64,000 nt of DNA from Modestobacter lapidis. Its GTDB lineage: Bacteria; Actinomycetota; Actinomycetes; Mycobacteriales; Geodermatophilaceae. The notes below the pieces were generated by a model. The model was not told the origin of the DNA, ran no database searches, and was given only the letters and a program-made list of their open reading frames with translations. Every line of letters begins with the position of its first letter. Positions within the stretch are counted from its first letter, which is position 1. Both the position numbers and the translations under genes were made by a program. The DNA lies in NCBI GenBank assembly GCA_019779905.1, contig JABAKE010000009.1:62001-126000 (forward strand), read 5' to 3'. Below are positions 27,367-38,677 of the stretch, piece by piece.

Positions 27367-28641
27367 ATGCGCGAGTACGTCGTCGTCCTGCTGACCGCCG
27401 CGGTGGTCACGTTCCTGGCCACGCCCGTGGTCCGGGTGGCGGCGATCCGGATGCGCATGATGGCGGCCGTCCGGGACCGCGACGTGCACGTCATCCCCAC
27501 CCCGCGGGGCGGGGGAGTGGCGATGTACCTCGGGGTGGCCGCCGCGGTGCTGGTGGCCACCCGGCTGCCGGCGTTGCAGCGGACGTTCGACGACTCCCAG
27601 ACCGTCGGCGTGCTGATCGCCGGCGGGCTGATCTGCCTGCTCGGCGTGCTCGACGACCGGTTCAGCCTCGACGCGCTGACCAAGCTCACCGGTCAGATCG
27701 CCGCGGCCGGGGTGATGGTGCTGCTGGGTGTCCAGCTGCTCTACCTGTTCCTGCCGGTCGCCGACATCGGCACGCTGATCCTGGGGCCGTCGGTCGGGGT
27801 GCCGGCCACGATCCTGCTCACCGTGCTGACGGTGAACGCGCTGAACTTCATCGACGGGCTGGACGGGCTGGCCGCGGGCGTCTCGGCGATCGCGGCGCTG
27901 GCCTTCTTCGCCTACAGCTACCACCTGGGCCTGGTCGGCTACGACGACGTGGCCAGCGCCCCGGCGCTGATCACCGCCGTCCTGGCCGGTGCCTGCCTGG
28001 GCTTCCTGCCGCACAACTTCAGCCCCGCCCGGATCTTCATGGGCGACTCCGGCTCGATGCTGGTCGGGCTGATGCTGTCGGCGGCCGCGGTGTCGGCCAC
28101 CGGTCAGGCCGACCCCCAGACATTCGACTCGGCGGCCAGCCTGCTCCCGCTGGCGCTGCCGCTGCTGGTGCCGATCGCGGTGCTCTTCATCCCGGTGGCC
28201 GACCTGGTGCTGGCCGTCGTCCGGCGCACCCGGCGCGGTCGGTCCCCGTTCTCGCCGGACAAGATGCACCTGCACCACCGGCTGCTGTCCATCGGGCACT
28301 CGCACCGCCGGGCCGTACTGATCATGTACTTCTGGGCGGCCCTGCTCAGCTTCGGTGCCGTCGCGCTGTCGATCACCGGGGGGACGGTGGAGGTGCTCGT
28401 CGTCATCGGCGCGTTGCTGGTGGTCGGCGTCGTGGTCGTGTTGAGCCCGCGGGCCCGGCGCGCGGCGATCGCCGCCCGGCAGGCCGAGGTGGCCGCTCAG
28501 CGGCAGCGCAGCCGGTCGGCCCACCCGACCCGCCGGGTGGCCCGGGCCGGTGGCCTCCCTGCGGGCGGGCCGCTCGACCCGCCGGTGGCCTCCCCGCCGA
28601 TGACGTCGTCGGCCGCCTCGCCTGCGGGGGTGCGGCGGTGA
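27367..28641 (+). CDS. wecA: Undecaprenyl/decaprenyl-phosphate GlcNAc-1-phosphate transferase (WecA family)
   Basis: A 424-residue polytopic membrane protein of the MraY/WecA family with about eleven hydrophobic segments. The catalytic motifs are present: GVLDDRFSLDALTKL, VNALNFIDGLDGLAAG, IFMGDSGSMLVG and the cytoplasmic DKMHLHHRL loop that distinguishes WecA from MraY. It should transfer a sugar phosphate, probably GlcNAc-1-P, to polyprenyl phosphate and so start arabinogalactan-like or teichoic-type wall polymer linkage. A basic Arg/Ala/Pro-rich cytoplasmic tail of about 70 residues is long for the family. The stop overlaps the next start (GTGA), linking it to the atp operon as in mycobacteria (Rv1302). 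Confidence 0.92.
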   Translation: MREYVVVLLTAAVVTFLATPVVRVAAIRMRMMAAVRDRDVHVIPTPRGGGVAMYLGVAAAVLVATRLPALQRTFDDSQTVGVLIAGGLICLLGVLDDRFSLDALTKLTGQIAAAGVMVLLGVQLLYLFLPVADIGTLILGPSVGVPATILLTVLTVNALNFIDGLDGLAAGVSAIAALAFFAYSYHLGLVGYDDVASAPALITAVLAGACLGFLPHNFSPARIFMGDSGSMLVGLMLSAAAVSATGQADPQTFDSAASLLPLALPLLVPIAVLFIPVADLVLAVVRRTRRGRSPFSPDKMHLHHRLLSIGHSHRRAVLIMYFWAALLSFGAVALSITGGTVEVLVVIGALLVVGVVVVLSPRARRAAIAARQAEVAAQRQRSRSAHPTRRVARAGGLPAGGPLDPPVASPPMTSSAASPAGVRR

Positions 28642-29123
28642 GCGCCTCGTCGGGGCAGCGCACGGCCGCCCCCTGGGACCTGTCCTTCCTGCGGATCGGC
28701 GCACTGGTCGCCCTCGCGGCCACCGCCGTTGCTGCGCCCCTGGTCGGTCTGGTGCTCGGCTGGGGTGATGCGTTGGCGGTCGTGGTCGGAGCCGCGGTCG
28801 TGACCGCCTTCTTCTGCGTCTCCGGGCTGGTCGTCGCCTGGGCCGGCAAGGTCGATGACACCTGGACGCTGCCGGCCGCGCTCCTCGCCTTCGGCGTCAA
28901 GGCTCTCCTGCTCTTTCCGCTGCTCACCGGCCTCCCGCCGGACGGGTGGCTGGACCGGGTGACACTCGGCTGGACCGTGGTCGCGGGCGCGTTGCTCTGG
29001 AGCGGACTGCAACTGCGCTGGGTGTGGACGCGGCAGCTGTACTACGTCCCGCCGCCGGCTCCTCCGGAGGTGCCCGGGAACGACCGGGCGACGGACCCGG
29101 ACAGGCCCCGGACACGCGACTGA
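28638..29123 (+). CDS. AtpI-like membrane protein
   Basis: A 161-residue protein with four hydrophobic segments (about residues 18-42, 44-70, 80-98 and 105-128) and a Pro-rich acidic/basic tail. Position and topology match the AtpI-like protein at the head of actinobacterial atp operons (Rv1303 type), thought to help assemble the c-ring. The GTG start overlaps the wecA stop by four bases. Sequence conservation in this family is low, so the call rests mainly on context and topology. Confidence 0.75.
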   Translation: MSASSGQRTAAPWDLSFLRIGALVALAATAVAAPLVGLVLGWGDALAVVVGAAVVTAFFCVSGLVVAWAGKVDDTWTLPAALLAFGVKALLLFPLLTGLPPDGWLDRVTLGWTVVAGALLWSGLQLRWVWTRQLYYVPPPAPPEVPGNDRATDPDRPRTRD

Positions 29124-29137
29124 TAGTGTCCGGCGCG

Positions 29138-29473
29138 ATGGCCGAGGACCCCTCCGTGCGCGGAGACGCTCGACCGCGACCTGCGCGTGCAGCTCGTCAG
29201 CCCAGCGGGGCCGACATGGGTTGGGCGGTCACCGGAACCCTGATGTCCGGGATGGCCGTGTGGGGCGGGGCCGGGTGGCTGATCGACCAGTGGCTGGACA
29301 CCCGCGTGTTCTTCGCCCTGGGCGTCATCCTCGGTGTGGCAGTGGCCATCTACGTGGTGGTCAAGAAGTACGGCGCGATGGACCCGGTCCCCGGGCAGCG
29401 CGCTGGTTCGACCCCGGGCGGACGACGGAGCCAGCCGCGGGTGCAGGGACAGACGCAGAAGGGACAACGGTGA
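29138..29473 (+). CDS. AtpZ/AtpI-family small membrane protein
   Basis: A 111-residue protein with a basic N-terminus, two membrane helices (about residues 27-50 and 57-76) and a basic tail. The pattern GWAVTGTLMSGMAVWGGAGW, then a Trp-rich turn and FFALGVILGVAVAIYVVVKK, is typical of AtpZ (the F0F1-associated two-helix protein). Its stop overlaps the atpB GTG start, coupling it to the Fo genes. The ATG has a weak ribosome site; an in-frame GTG lies four codons upstream. Confidence 0.8.
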   Translation: MAEDPSVRGDARPRPARAARQPSGADMGWAVTGTLMSGMAVWGGAGWLIDQWLDTRVFFALGVILGVAVAIYVVVKKYGAMDPVPGQRAGSTPGGRRSQPRVQGQTQKGQR

Positions 29474-30297
29474 CCTCCAGCGCCCTCGCGCTCAACGGCG
29501 TACTCGCTGTGGAGAGCGACCCCGGCGGCGGCTTCACGCCCCCCGGCATCGGCGAGTTCTTCCCCGAGGCGATCGCGAGCTTCTCGCTGCTCGGCGTGGA
29601 GTTCGAGATCACCCGGATCACGCTGATCCTTTGGGTGGCCACGCTCGCGATGGTCGCCTTCCTGGTGGCGACGGTGAAGAACCCGCAGATCGTGCCCGGC
29701 AAGATGCAGTTCATCGGGGAGAGCGGTTACTCCTTCGTGCGGGACGGCATCGCCCGGGACGTCATCGGGCCGAAGGGGCTGCCGTTCGCGCCCTTCCTGG
29801 CCTCGCTGTTCTTCTTCATCCTGGCGAACAACCTGATGGCGATCATCCCGCTCGCCCAGATCTCGCCGATGTCCAAGTTCGCCTTCCCGCTGGTGCTCGC
29901 GGTGATCTGCTGGCTCGTCTACATCGCGGTCGGCATCCGGAACCAGGGGGTGTGGCCCTACTTCCGGGACATCATGTTCCTGCCCGGTGTGCCCAAGCCG
30001 ATGTACGTCCTGATCACGCCGCTGGAACTCCTGCAGAACTTCATCGTCCGGCCCTTCACCCTGGCCATCCGACTCTTCGCCAACATGTTCGCCGGCCACA
30101 TGCTGCTGGTGACCTTCGCGCTGGGGGCGACCTACCTGCTCACGGTGGGCAACTTCTCTGCCGTCTTCGGGCCGATCTCGGCCCTGATGGCGATCGCGAT
30201 GACCTTCTTCGAGCTGCTGGTCATCTTCCTGCAGGCCTACGTCTTCACCATGTTGATGGGCACCTACCTCAACGGCTCGGTCGAGCCTGCACACTGA
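29470..30297 (+). CDS. atpB: ATP synthase Fo subunit a
   Basis: A 275-residue subunit a with about six membrane segments. The essential proton-channel arginine lies in LAIRLFANMFAGHMLLV, and the C-terminal helix ends with LLVIFLQAYVFTMLMGTYL. It forms the stator half-channels against the c-ring. The GTG at 29470 overlaps the previous stop (GTGA). A 112-bp spacer with a good Shine-Dalgarno for atpE follows. Confidence 0.97.
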   Translation: MTSSALALNGVLAVESDPGGGFTPPGIGEFFPEAIASFSLLGVEFEITRITLILWVATLAMVAFLVATVKNPQIVPGKMQFIGESGYSFVRDGIARDVIGPKGLPFAPFLASLFFFILANNLMAIIPLAQISPMSKFAFPLVLAVICWLVYIAVGIRNQGVWPYFRDIMFLPGVPKPMYVLITPLELLQNFIVRPFTLAIRLFANMFAGHMLLVTFALGATYLLTVGNFSAVFGPISALMAIAMTFFELLVIFLQAYVFTMLMGTYLNGSVEPAH

Positions 30298-30409
30298 TCT
30301 CGGCCAGGGTGGCCGACCCGGTCGGTCACCCCTACGGACTGCACCACCCGCATGACCCCGCCAGCCGCCCGGTGAATGCCGGACGACGACACAGGAGGAA
30401 CACCCCGCA

Positions 30410-30640
30410 ATGATCGAGGTACTCGCAGAGCTCGAGGGCAGCATCGGTTCGGTCGGTTACGGCATCGCCACGATCGGCCCCGGCATCGGTGTGGGCCTCG
30501 TCTGGGCCGCCTACATCCAGGCCACCGCGCGTCAGCCCGAGTCCGCTGGGCTCACCCGCACCTACGCCTTCCTCGGCTTCGCCCTGGCCGAGGCGCTCGC
30601 GCTGATCGGCTTCGTCGCCCCGCTGGTCTACGGCACCTGA
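30410..30640 (+). CDS. atpE: ATP synthase Fo subunit c
   Basis: A 76-residue proteolipid with two membrane helices. The first carries the glycine motif at residues 23-29 (GPGIGVG) and the second the ion-binding Glu61 in [12 protein letters not shown], consistent with proton coupling. It forms the rotor ring; this is the site bound by diarylquinolines in mycobacteria. A strong GGAGGA Shine-Dalgarno lies upstream of the ATG, fitting the high copy number needed. Confidence 0.97.
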   Translation: MIEVLAELEGSIGSVGYGIATIGPGIGVGLVWAAYIQATARQPESAGLTRTYAFLGFALAEALALIGFVAPLVYGT

Positions 30641-30694
30641 TCCGTTCTCGTCGTCGAGTTCGGTCACTGACATCGAGACAGGGACGTTGAGAGC

Positions 30695-31282
30695 ATGAGC
30701 ATCCTGGCTGCTGCGGAGGGCGCGAACCCGCTCATCCCGCCGGTGGGCGAGATCATCATCGGCACCATCGCGTTCGCGGTGCTGGCCTTCGTGGTGATCA
30801 AGTTCGTGGCCCCCCGGTTCGAACAGGTCTTCAAGGCCCGCCGGGAGGCGATCGAGGGCGGCATCGAGCGGGCGGAGGCGATGCAGGCCGAGGCCAAGGC
30901 CTCGCTGGAGCAGTACCGCGCGCAGCTGGCCGAGGCGCGCACCGAGGCCGCACAAATCCGGGACACCGCCCGGGCCGAGGGGCAGCAGATCCTGGAGGAG
31001 CTGCGCGCCCAGGCCCAGGAGGAGTCCGCGCGGATCGTCGCCCGCGGTGAGGAGCAGCTGGCGGCCAACCGGCAGCAGGTGGTCCAGCAGCTGCGCGGGC
31101 AGATCGGCACGCTCGCGGTAGAGCTGGCCGGCCGGGTCGTCGGCGAGTCCCTGACCGACGACGCACGCCGCAGCGGCACCGTCGACCGGTTCCTGGACCA
31201 GCTCGACGGCATGTCCGCGACCACGGCGAGCGCTGACGGTCGCGGGGGCAGCTCGGCGTACGCCCCGCAGGGCGACCGCTGA
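30695..31282 (+). CDS. atpF: ATP synthase Fo subunit b
   Basis: A 195-residue subunit b: a single membrane helix at about residues 19-37 followed by a long charged helix (about 40-160) that forms the peripheral stalk. The last 20 residues are Ser/Gly-rich. Unlike mycobacteria, where b and delta are fused, atpF and atpH are separate genes here, overlapping by one base (TGATG). Confidence 0.94.
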   Translation: MSILAAAEGANPLIPPVGEIIIGTIAFAVLAFVVIKFVAPRFEQVFKARREAIEGGIERAEAMQAEAKASLEQYRAQLAEARTEAAQIRDTARAEGQQILEELRAQAQEESARIVARGEEQLAANRQQVVQQLRGQIGTLAVELAGRVVGESLTDDARRSGTVDRFLDQLDGMSATTASADGRGGSSAYAPQGDR

Positions 31283-32112
31283 TGCACGCCTCCAGCCGGG
31301 CCGCCATGGACGAGGCGCGCGCGGCGCTGTCCGGGCAGACCCAGGGTGCCCCGAGCAACCGGCGCGGGGACGCCCTGATCGCCCTCGCCGACGAGCTCTT
31401 CTCGGTGGCCCATCTGCTCGAGGGCGAGCCCTCGCTGCGCCGGGCCATGTCGGACGCCTCCGTGCGGCCCGACGACCGTGCCGGACTGGCCCGTCGGCTG
31501 CTCGGCTCGCAGATCTCGCCGGCCGCGCTGACCGTCGTGGAGAGCGTGGCCCGGCAGCGGTGGTCACGTCCCCTCGACCTCGTCGAGGCCTCCGAGACCC
31601 TCGCGGTGGAGGCGGCGCTGGACGCGGCAGACGCGCGGCAGGAACTCGACGGCGTCGAGGACGAGCTGTTCCGCTTCGGCCGCATCATCGCCGGGGACGA
31701 GGACCTGCTCCGGATCCTCGGGGACCGGTCGGCGCCCCGGGAGGGGAAGACGGCACTGCTGGACCGGCTGCTCACCGGCAAGGTGAGCCCGGTGACCGAG
31801 CGGCTGGTGCGGAACTCCCTCACCAGCCCGCACGTGCACAACCCGCAGGGCGCGGTGGAGCGGCTCTCCGAGATGGCCGCGCGCCGCCGTGGCCTGTCGG
31901 TCGCCCACGTGGTGAGCGCGGTCCCGCTCACCGCCGACCAGGAAGGACGGCTCGTCGGGGTGCTCGAGCGTCTCTACGGCCGGAGCATCGGGCTGCAGGT
32001 CCAGGTCGACCCGGCCGTGCTGGGTGGGCTGGTCATCCGTGTCGGTGACGAGATCATCGACGGCAGCATCGCCCACCGACTCGAGGCCGCCGGCCGGCGG
32101 CTGGCCGGCTGA
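31282..32112 (+). CDS. atpH: ATP synthase F1 subunit delta
   Basis: A 276-residue OSCP/delta subunit, in the usual range for actinobacteria and longer than in enterobacteria (about 177). The N-terminal helical domain is followed by the C-terminal domain with the conserved [14 protein letters not shown] and [20 protein letters not shown]. It joins the peripheral stalk to F1. The ATG overlaps the atpF stop by one base. Confidence 0.94.
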   Translation: MHASSRAAMDEARAALSGQTQGAPSNRRGDALIALADELFSVAHLLEGEPSLRRAMSDASVRPDDRAGLARRLLGSQISPAALTVVESVARQRWSRPLDLVEASETLAVEAALDAADARQELDGVEDELFRFGRIIAGDEDLLRILGDRSAPREGKTALLDRLLTGKVSPVTERLVRNSLTSPHVHNPQGAVERLSEMAARRRGLSVAHVVSAVPLTADQEGRLVGVLERLYGRSIGLQVQVDPAVLGGLVIRVGDEIIDGSIAHRLEAAGRRLAG

Positions 32113-32189
32113 GCCGGACCGACCGCGTCAGACGCGATCACCCGGCCCGCCCCACCACCCACAGAGCAGCAGGAAGAGGACGCAGAGCC

Positions 32190-33827
32190 ATGGCCGAGCT
32201 GACGATCTCCGCGGACGAGATCCGCAGTGCCATCCAGAACTACGTCAGTGACTACCGCCCCGACGTCTCCCGGGAGGAGGTCGGGATCGTCACCGAGTCC
32301 GGTGACGGGATCGCCCGCGTCGAGGGCCTGCCCTCGGTCATGACCAACGAGCTCCTGGAGTTCGAGGGCGGTGTGCGGGGCCTGGCGCTGAACCTCGACG
32401 TGCGCGAGGTCGGTGTCGTCATCCTGGGCGACTTCGCCGGGATCGAGGAGGGCCAGACCGTCCGGCGCACTGGCGAGGTGCTCTCCGTGCCCGTCGGCGA
32501 CGGGTACCTCGGCCGGGTCGTGGACCCGCTGGGGAACGCGATCGACGGTGCCGGTCCGATCGCGACCACCGGCCGCCGCGCCCTGGAGCTCCAGGCGCCC
32601 TCCGTGGTGCAGCGGCAGTCGGTGCACGAGCCGATGCAGACCGGCATCAAGGCGATCGACGCCATGACCCCGATCGGCCGTGGCCAGCGTCAGCTGATCA
32701 TCGGTGACCGGCAGACCGGCAAGTCCGCGATCGCGCTGGACACGATCATCAACCAGAAGCAGGCCTGGGCGACGGGCGACCCGCAGCAGCAGGTCCGCTG
32801 CATCTACGTGGCGGTCGGTCAGAAGGGCTCCACCATCGCGGCCACCCGGGCCGCGCTGGAGGAGGCCGGTGCGATGGAGTACACGACCATCGTCGCCGCT
32901 CCCGCCTCCGAGGCAGCCGGCTTCAAGTACATCGCCCCGTACACCGGCTCGGCCATCGGTCAGCACTGGATGTACGAGGGCAAGCATGTCCTGATCGTCT
33001 TCGACGACCTGTCCAAGCAGGCCGAGGCCTACCGCGCGGTGTCCCTGCTGCTGCGCCGCCCGCCGGGCCGCGAGGCCTACCCCGGCGACGTCTTCTACTT
33101 GCACTCCCGGCTGCTCGAGCGCTGCGCGAAGCTCTCCGACGAGCTGGGTGCGGGGTCGATGACCGGCCTGCCGCTCATCGAGACCAAGGGCAACGACGTC
33201 TCGGCGTACATCCCGACCAACGTCATCTCGATCACCGACGGCCAGATCTTCCTCGAGACGGGTCTGTTCAACTCCGGTGTCCGCCCGGCGATCAACGTCG
33301 GCGTCTCGGTGTCCCGGGTGGGTGGCTCCGCGCAGATCAAGGCGATGAAGTCGGTCGCCGGCCGGCTCCGCCTGGACCTGGCCCAGTTCCGCGAGCTCGA
33401 GGCCTTCGCCTCGTTCTCCTCGGACCTCGACGCGTCCAGCCGCGCCACCCTGGACCGTGGTCAGCGGCTGGTCGAGCTGCTCAAGCAGGGGCAGTACTCG
33501 CCGTTCCCGGTCGAGCGCGAGGTCGTGTCGCTGTGGCTGGGCACCACCGGGCGGCTGGACAAGGTGCCGGTGGCCGACGTCCGTCGCTTCGAGGCCGAGT
33601 TCCTCGAGTTCGTCGGCCGTGGCGACAACACGATCTTCGACGACATCCGCAACTCCAAGAAGCTGGGCGATGACACGGTCGGCAGCCTGGAGCGTGCGGT
33701 GGACTCCTTCCTCGACCAGTTCCGTACCGGTGAGGGCGAGTCGCTGAAGGTCAACGAGGCCGAGGTCGAGGCCATGGACGCCGGCGACCGTGGCCAGGAG
33801 ACCGTCCAGGTCAAGCGGAGCCGCTGA
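32190..33827 (+). CDS. atpA: ATP synthase F1 subunit alpha
   Basis: A 545-residue alpha subunit with the P-loop GDRQTGKSA at about residue 172, the ATP synthase signature region [17 protein letters not shown] and the [17 protein letters not shown] stretch. The C-terminal extension of about 30 acidic residues is common in actinobacteria and in mycobacteria suppresses ATPase activity. ATG preceded by GGAAGAGGA. Confidence 0.97.
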   Translation: MAELTISADEIRSAIQNYVSDYRPDVSREEVGIVTESGDGIARVEGLPSVMTNELLEFEGGVRGLALNLDVREVGVVILGDFAGIEEGQTVRRTGEVLSVPVGDGYLGRVVDPLGNAIDGAGPIATTGRRALELQAPSVVQRQSVHEPMQTGIKAIDAMTPIGRGQRQLIIGDRQTGKSAIALDTIINQKQAWATGDPQQQVRCIYVAVGQKGSTIAATRAALEEAGAMEYTTIVAAPASEAAGFKYIAPYTGSAIGQHWMYEGKHVLIVFDDLSKQAEAYRAVSLLLRRPPGREAYPGDVFYLHSRLLERCAKLSDELGAGSMTGLPLIETKGNDVSAYIPTNVISITDGQIFLETGLFNSGVRPAINVGVSVSRVGGSAQIKAMKSVAGRLRLDLAQFRELEAFASFSSDLDASSRATLDRGQRLVELLKQGQYSPFPVEREVVSLWLGTTGRLDKVPVADVRRFEAEFLEFVGRGDNTIFDDIRNSKKLGDDTVGSLERAVDSFLDQFRTGEGESLKVNEAEVEAMDAGDRGQETVQVKRSR

Positions 33828-33828
33828 C

Positions 33829-36337
<2,509 letters not shown>

Positions 36338-36340
36338 TAG

Positions 36341-36399
36341 AAGGACCTCCCTGCCCCCCACCGCTCGCACCGCTCGCGGCGGGACCCTGCAGGGAGGCC
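36341..36399 (+). repeat. Intergenic palindrome family, copy 1 (after atpD)
   Basis: Starts AAGGACCTCCCTGC three bases after the atpD stop and ends GCAGGGAGGCC. The outer arms pair over 11 bp with one bulged A; the core CCCCACCGCTCGC / GCTCGCGGCGGG forms an inner stem. The same design recurs at seven other sites in the window. Confidence 0.8.
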
Positions 36400-36403
36400 G
36401 GTT

Positions 36404-36439
36404 GACGGCCGGGTCCCTCTCCGGAGGGACCCGGCCGTC
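36404..36439 (+). terminator. Strong intrinsic terminator after atpD
   Basis: GACGGCCGGGTCCCT from 36404 pairs with its complement ending at 36439 (about 16 bp, tiny loop). No T-tract follows. It stands between atpD and the downstream atpC and would end most transcripts of the main operon. Confidence 0.78.
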
Positions 36440-36603
36440 GGCGTCTGCGCCTCGTGCCCACGATCCTTACGGAGAGTGACGACGAGCTGGGGCGCGACAC
36501 CCGGATCGGGTGGAAGATCCCTCAGCGTTCAAGGACCGGCGCAGCTGCGTCGATCATGCTCCCAGTGCATCCGGATGGCGGATGCCCCGGTGGGAGAGCG
36601 ACC

Positions 36604-36825
36604 GTGCGCAGCAGACATCCCGTGGACGTCGGGAACAGCACCAGCCCGGCCGGCACCTCCAGTGCCTGCGTGACGGATGCGATGGACTGGAGCTGGCCGC
36701 CCTACGCGCCGATCGAGCTCGCCGCGGAGCCCTTCGACACCCCCGACTGGGCGCCGGCGTCCGTGGTCCGGTACCCGGCGATCCGGGTCGGCCGCTGGAC
36801 CGTGCTGTACCGGCGCGCGGCCTGA
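36604..36825 (+). CDS. Small hypothetical protein between atpD and atpC
   Basis: A 73-codon frame starting at GTG 36604, with GGGAGAG at 5 bp upstream. The last ~47 residues (from MDWSWPPYAPIELAAEP) are rich in Trp, Tyr and Pro and end RVGRWTVLYRRAA. I recognise no family. The frame is open further upstream to 36454, but composition there is less coding-like. Support is modest: a fair ribosome site, typical codon use in the last third, and the fact that the palindrome family, which usually begins right at stop codons, starts 2 bp after this stop. It may be a decayed remnant. Confidence 0.35.
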   Translation: MRSRHPVDVGNSTSPAGTSSACVTDAMDWSWPPYAPIELAAEPFDTPDWAPASVVRYPAIRVGRWTVLYRRAA

Positions 36826-36827
36826 GC

Positions 36828-36889
36828 AAGGAGCCCGCTGCCCCCCACCGCTCGCAAGCTCGCGGCGGGACCCTGCACCGGGGCCCGCC
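36828..36889 (+). repeat. Intergenic palindrome family, copy 2
   Basis: AAGGAGCCCGCTGCCCCCC followed by ACCGCTCGCAAGCTCGCGG and GGGACCCTGC. The core is conserved; the outer arms are partly degenerate. It begins 2 bp after the stop of the small hypothetical gene. Confidence 0.75.
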
Positions 36890-36927
36890 CACACAGGGTT
36901 GCCAGCGAGGACACCCCGTGCCCCGGC

Positions 36928-36933
36928 TAGAGT
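36928..36933 (+). promoter_or_regulatory. Candidate -10 for atpC
   Basis: TAGAGT matches TANNNT about 90 bp before the atpC GTG, downstream of palindrome copy 2. It would allow atpC (and the DUF2550 gene) to be transcribed apart from the main atp operon. No clear -35. Confidence 0.35.
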
Positions 36934-37023
36934 GGGCACCGACCCGTCGCCGCGTCCATCCGGACCGGCGGCCCAGCACCCGCCGGTCCAGCACCGCCGG
37001 CCCGGTGGACCCCGAGGAGTGTC

Positions 37024-37413
37024 GTGGCGACCCTGCAGGTCGAGCTCGTGGCCGTGGAGCGGATGATCTGGTCCGGCGAGGCCACCATGGTCATCGCCCG
37101 GACGACCGAGGGCGAGCTCGGGGTTCTGCCCGGCCATGCCCCGCTGCTGGGCGAACTCGCGCCCGGTGGCGTGGTGCGCATCCGCCCGGAGTCGGGTGAG
37201 GACCTCATCGTCGCCGCGCACGGCGGATTCCTCTCGGTGACCGAGAAGGGCGTCTCGATCCTTGCCGAGACGGCCGAGATCTCCAGCGAGATCGACGTCG
37301 AGCGGGCCCGCGAGGCGCTCCGCCGTGCCGAAGGCGACGGCGACGACCCGGACGCCCAGGCCGCTGCCCGCCGGGCCCAGTCCCGCCTCCGGGCCGCCGG
37401 TCAGGACGCCTGA
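37024..37413 (+). CDS. atpC: ATP synthase F1 subunit epsilon
   Basis: A 129-residue epsilon subunit with the beta-sandwich N-domain ([32 protein letters not shown]) and a C-terminal helical hairpin rich in Ala and Arg. It regulates F1 and links gamma to the c-ring. The GTG has GAGGAG just upstream. It is separated from atpD by 686 bp containing two palindromes, a terminator and perhaps a small gene, whereas atpD-atpC are normally adjacent. Confidence 0.95.
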   Translation: MATLQVELVAVERMIWSGEATMVIARTTEGELGVLPGHAPLLGELAPGGVVRIRPESGEDLIVAAHGGFLSVTEKGVSILAETAEISSEIDVERAREALRRAEGDGDDPDAQAAARRAQSRLRAAGQDA

Positions 37414-37449
37414 GCCCCGTTCGGCCGCGCTGCCGCCGAGGGCCCGCCG

Positions 37450-37854
37450 ATGACCACCGCGATCCTGGTGCTCGTCGGGTTGCTGGTGGTCGGCCTCGTG
37501 GCGGCCTTCCTCCTGCGCCGGAGGTTCCTGCTCTCCGGGCTGGGCGCGGTCACCATGTGGCTGCGGCCGGCCGGTGCACCGCGGTGGTCCGTGGGCGTCG
37601 CGTGGTACTCCGGCGACATGCTGCTGTGGTACCGCGGGCTGTCCCTGTCGGTCCGCCCCAACCAGCGGCTGTGCCGGTCGGAGTTCCAGGTCGACGCCCG
37701 GCGGCGGCCGACCCCCGGTGACCTGTCCCTACCGGCCGAGAGCGTCGTCCTGACCTGCCGGACCGGCGCCGGCCCGCACGACCTGGCCATGGATTCCTCG
37801 ACGGTGACCGGGTTCCTGTCCTGGATCGAGTCGGCTCCGCCGGTCGACCGCTGA
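37450..37854 (+). CDS. DUF2550 membrane-anchored protein
   Basis: A 134-residue protein with one N-terminal membrane helix (about residues 4-22) and a small domain with WSVGVAWYSGDMLLWYRG and a CRSEFQVDARRRP motif, matching DUF2550, the conserved neighbour downstream of atpC in actinobacteria (Rv1312 type). Function is unknown. It lies 36 bp after atpC and is followed immediately by two palindromes, across which pduO converges. Confidence 0.85.
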   Translation: MTTAILVLVGLLVVGLVAAFLLRRRFLLSGLGAVTMWLRPAGAPRWSVGVAWYSGDMLLWYRGLSLSVRPNQRLCRSEFQVDARRRPTPGDLSLPAESVVLTCRTGAGPHDLAMDSSTVTGFLSWIESAPPVDR

Positions 37855-37954
37855 AGGACCCCCTTGCCCCCCACCGCTCGCAGGCTCGCGGCGGTTGGAG
37901 GACCCCGTCCTCCTCACCCCTCGCAAGCTCGGGGCGAGCCTCGGGACGGGGCCT
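37855..37954 (+). repeat. Intergenic palindrome family, copy 3 (tandem double element)
   Basis: A truncated type I element (AGGACCCCCTTGCCCCCC, then ACCGCTCGCAGGCTCGCGG, to 37894) begins at the first base after the DUF2550 stop (37852-37854). A complete type II element follows: AGGACCCCGTCC at 37899-37910 pairs with GGACGGGGCCT at 37944-37954, with one bulged A. It lies between convergent genes and could terminate both. Confidence 0.8.
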
Positions 37955-37987
37955 GAGGGGCCGTTCCAGACTGACGCTGGGTTCGCG

Positions 37988-38596
37988 TCAGTCGCTTGGA
38001 CGAGCGGCGCGCTGGGCGTGCACGCCGCTGTGGGCGCCGGGCTCCCACAGGACGTCGCCGTCGGGGTTGGCCGTCCGGGCCAGGATGAACAGCAGGTCCG
38101 AGAGCCGGTTGAGGTAGCGGGCGGTCTCGGGGTTGGTCCGGGGCGCGTCGACGGTCAGCAGGGCCCACACGCTGCGCTCGGCCCGGCGGGCGACCGTCCG
38201 GGCCTGGTGCAGCAGCGCCGCCAGGGGCGTGCCGCCGGGCAGCACGAAGGACGTCAGGGCCGGCAACGGCTCGTTGGCGGCGTCGCACGCCGCCTCCAGC
38301 CGCTGGGTGTACTCGGGGGTGATCCGCAGCGGCGGATGGGCCGGCTGCTCGGTCACCGGGGTGGACAGGTCGGCCCCGACGTCGAAGAGGTCGTTCTGCA
38401 CGCTGCGCAGCAGGTCGGCCAGCTCGGGGGCAGGGCTCCCGAGCGCCACCGCGAGGCCCAGCACGCTGTTGGTCTCGTCGACGTCGGCGTAGGCGACCAG
38501 GCGCGGATCGGTCTTGGTCACCCGGCTCATGTCCCCGAGGTGCGTCTCGCCGGCGTCCCCGGCCCTGGTGTAGATGCGCGTCAAGCGGACCGTCAT
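37988..38596 (-). CDS. Cob(I)yrinic acid a,c-diamide adenosyltransferase (PduO type)
   Basis: A 202-residue helical-bundle ATP:cob(I)alamin adenosyltransferase of the PduO family. The N-terminal ATP-binding stretch is IYTRAGDAGETHLGDMSRV, with the later motifs VDETNSVLGLA, SVQNDLFDVGADLSTP and the C-terminal RYLNRLSDLLFILAR. It makes adenosylcobalamin, which methylmalonyl-CoA mutase needs; the epimerase of that route is encoded later in the window. A TAGGCT box lies exactly 6 bp before the ATG, suggesting a leaderless transcript. Confidence 0.94.
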   Translation of the reverse strand: MTVRLTRIYTRAGDAGETHLGDMSRVTKTDPRLVAYADVDETNSVLGLAVALGSPAPELADLLRSVQNDLFDVGADLSTPVTEQPAHPPLRITPEYTQRLEAACDAANEPLPALTSFVLPGGTPLAALLHQARTVARRAERSVWALLTVDAPRTNPETARYLNRLSDLLFILARTANPDGDVLWEPGAHSGVHAQRAARPSD

Positions 38597-38602
38597 GGGC
38601 CG

Positions 38603-38608
38603 AGCCTA
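38603..38608 (-). promoter_or_regulatory. Leaderless-type -10 of pduO
   Basis: On the minus strand TAGGCT is followed by 6 bp and then the ATG. No Shine-Dalgarno is present. The palindrome copy 4 begins directly upstream. Confidence 0.5.
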
Positions 38609-38610
38609 GA

Positions 38611-38665
38611 AGAGGGACCCGGCTCCCCACCCCCCGCACGCTCGCGGTGGGACCCCGCGGCGCGG
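38611..38665 (+). repeat. Intergenic palindrome family, copy 4 (between divergent genes)
   Basis: AGAGGGACCCGGCTCCCCAC, then CCCCCGCACGCTCGCGGTGG and GACCCCGCGG. It is the only copy not attached to a stop codon: it fills the space between the -10 boxes of divergent pduO and murA, where both -35 regions must lie. Confidence 0.7.
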
Positions 38666-38671
38666 CCACCG

Positions 38672-38677
38672 TAGGGT
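38672..38677 (+). promoter_or_regulatory. Leaderless-type -10 of murA
   Basis: TAGGGT is followed by exactly 6 bp and the GTG start of murA, the leaderless arrangement. No Shine-Dalgarno precedes the start. Confidence 0.5.
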
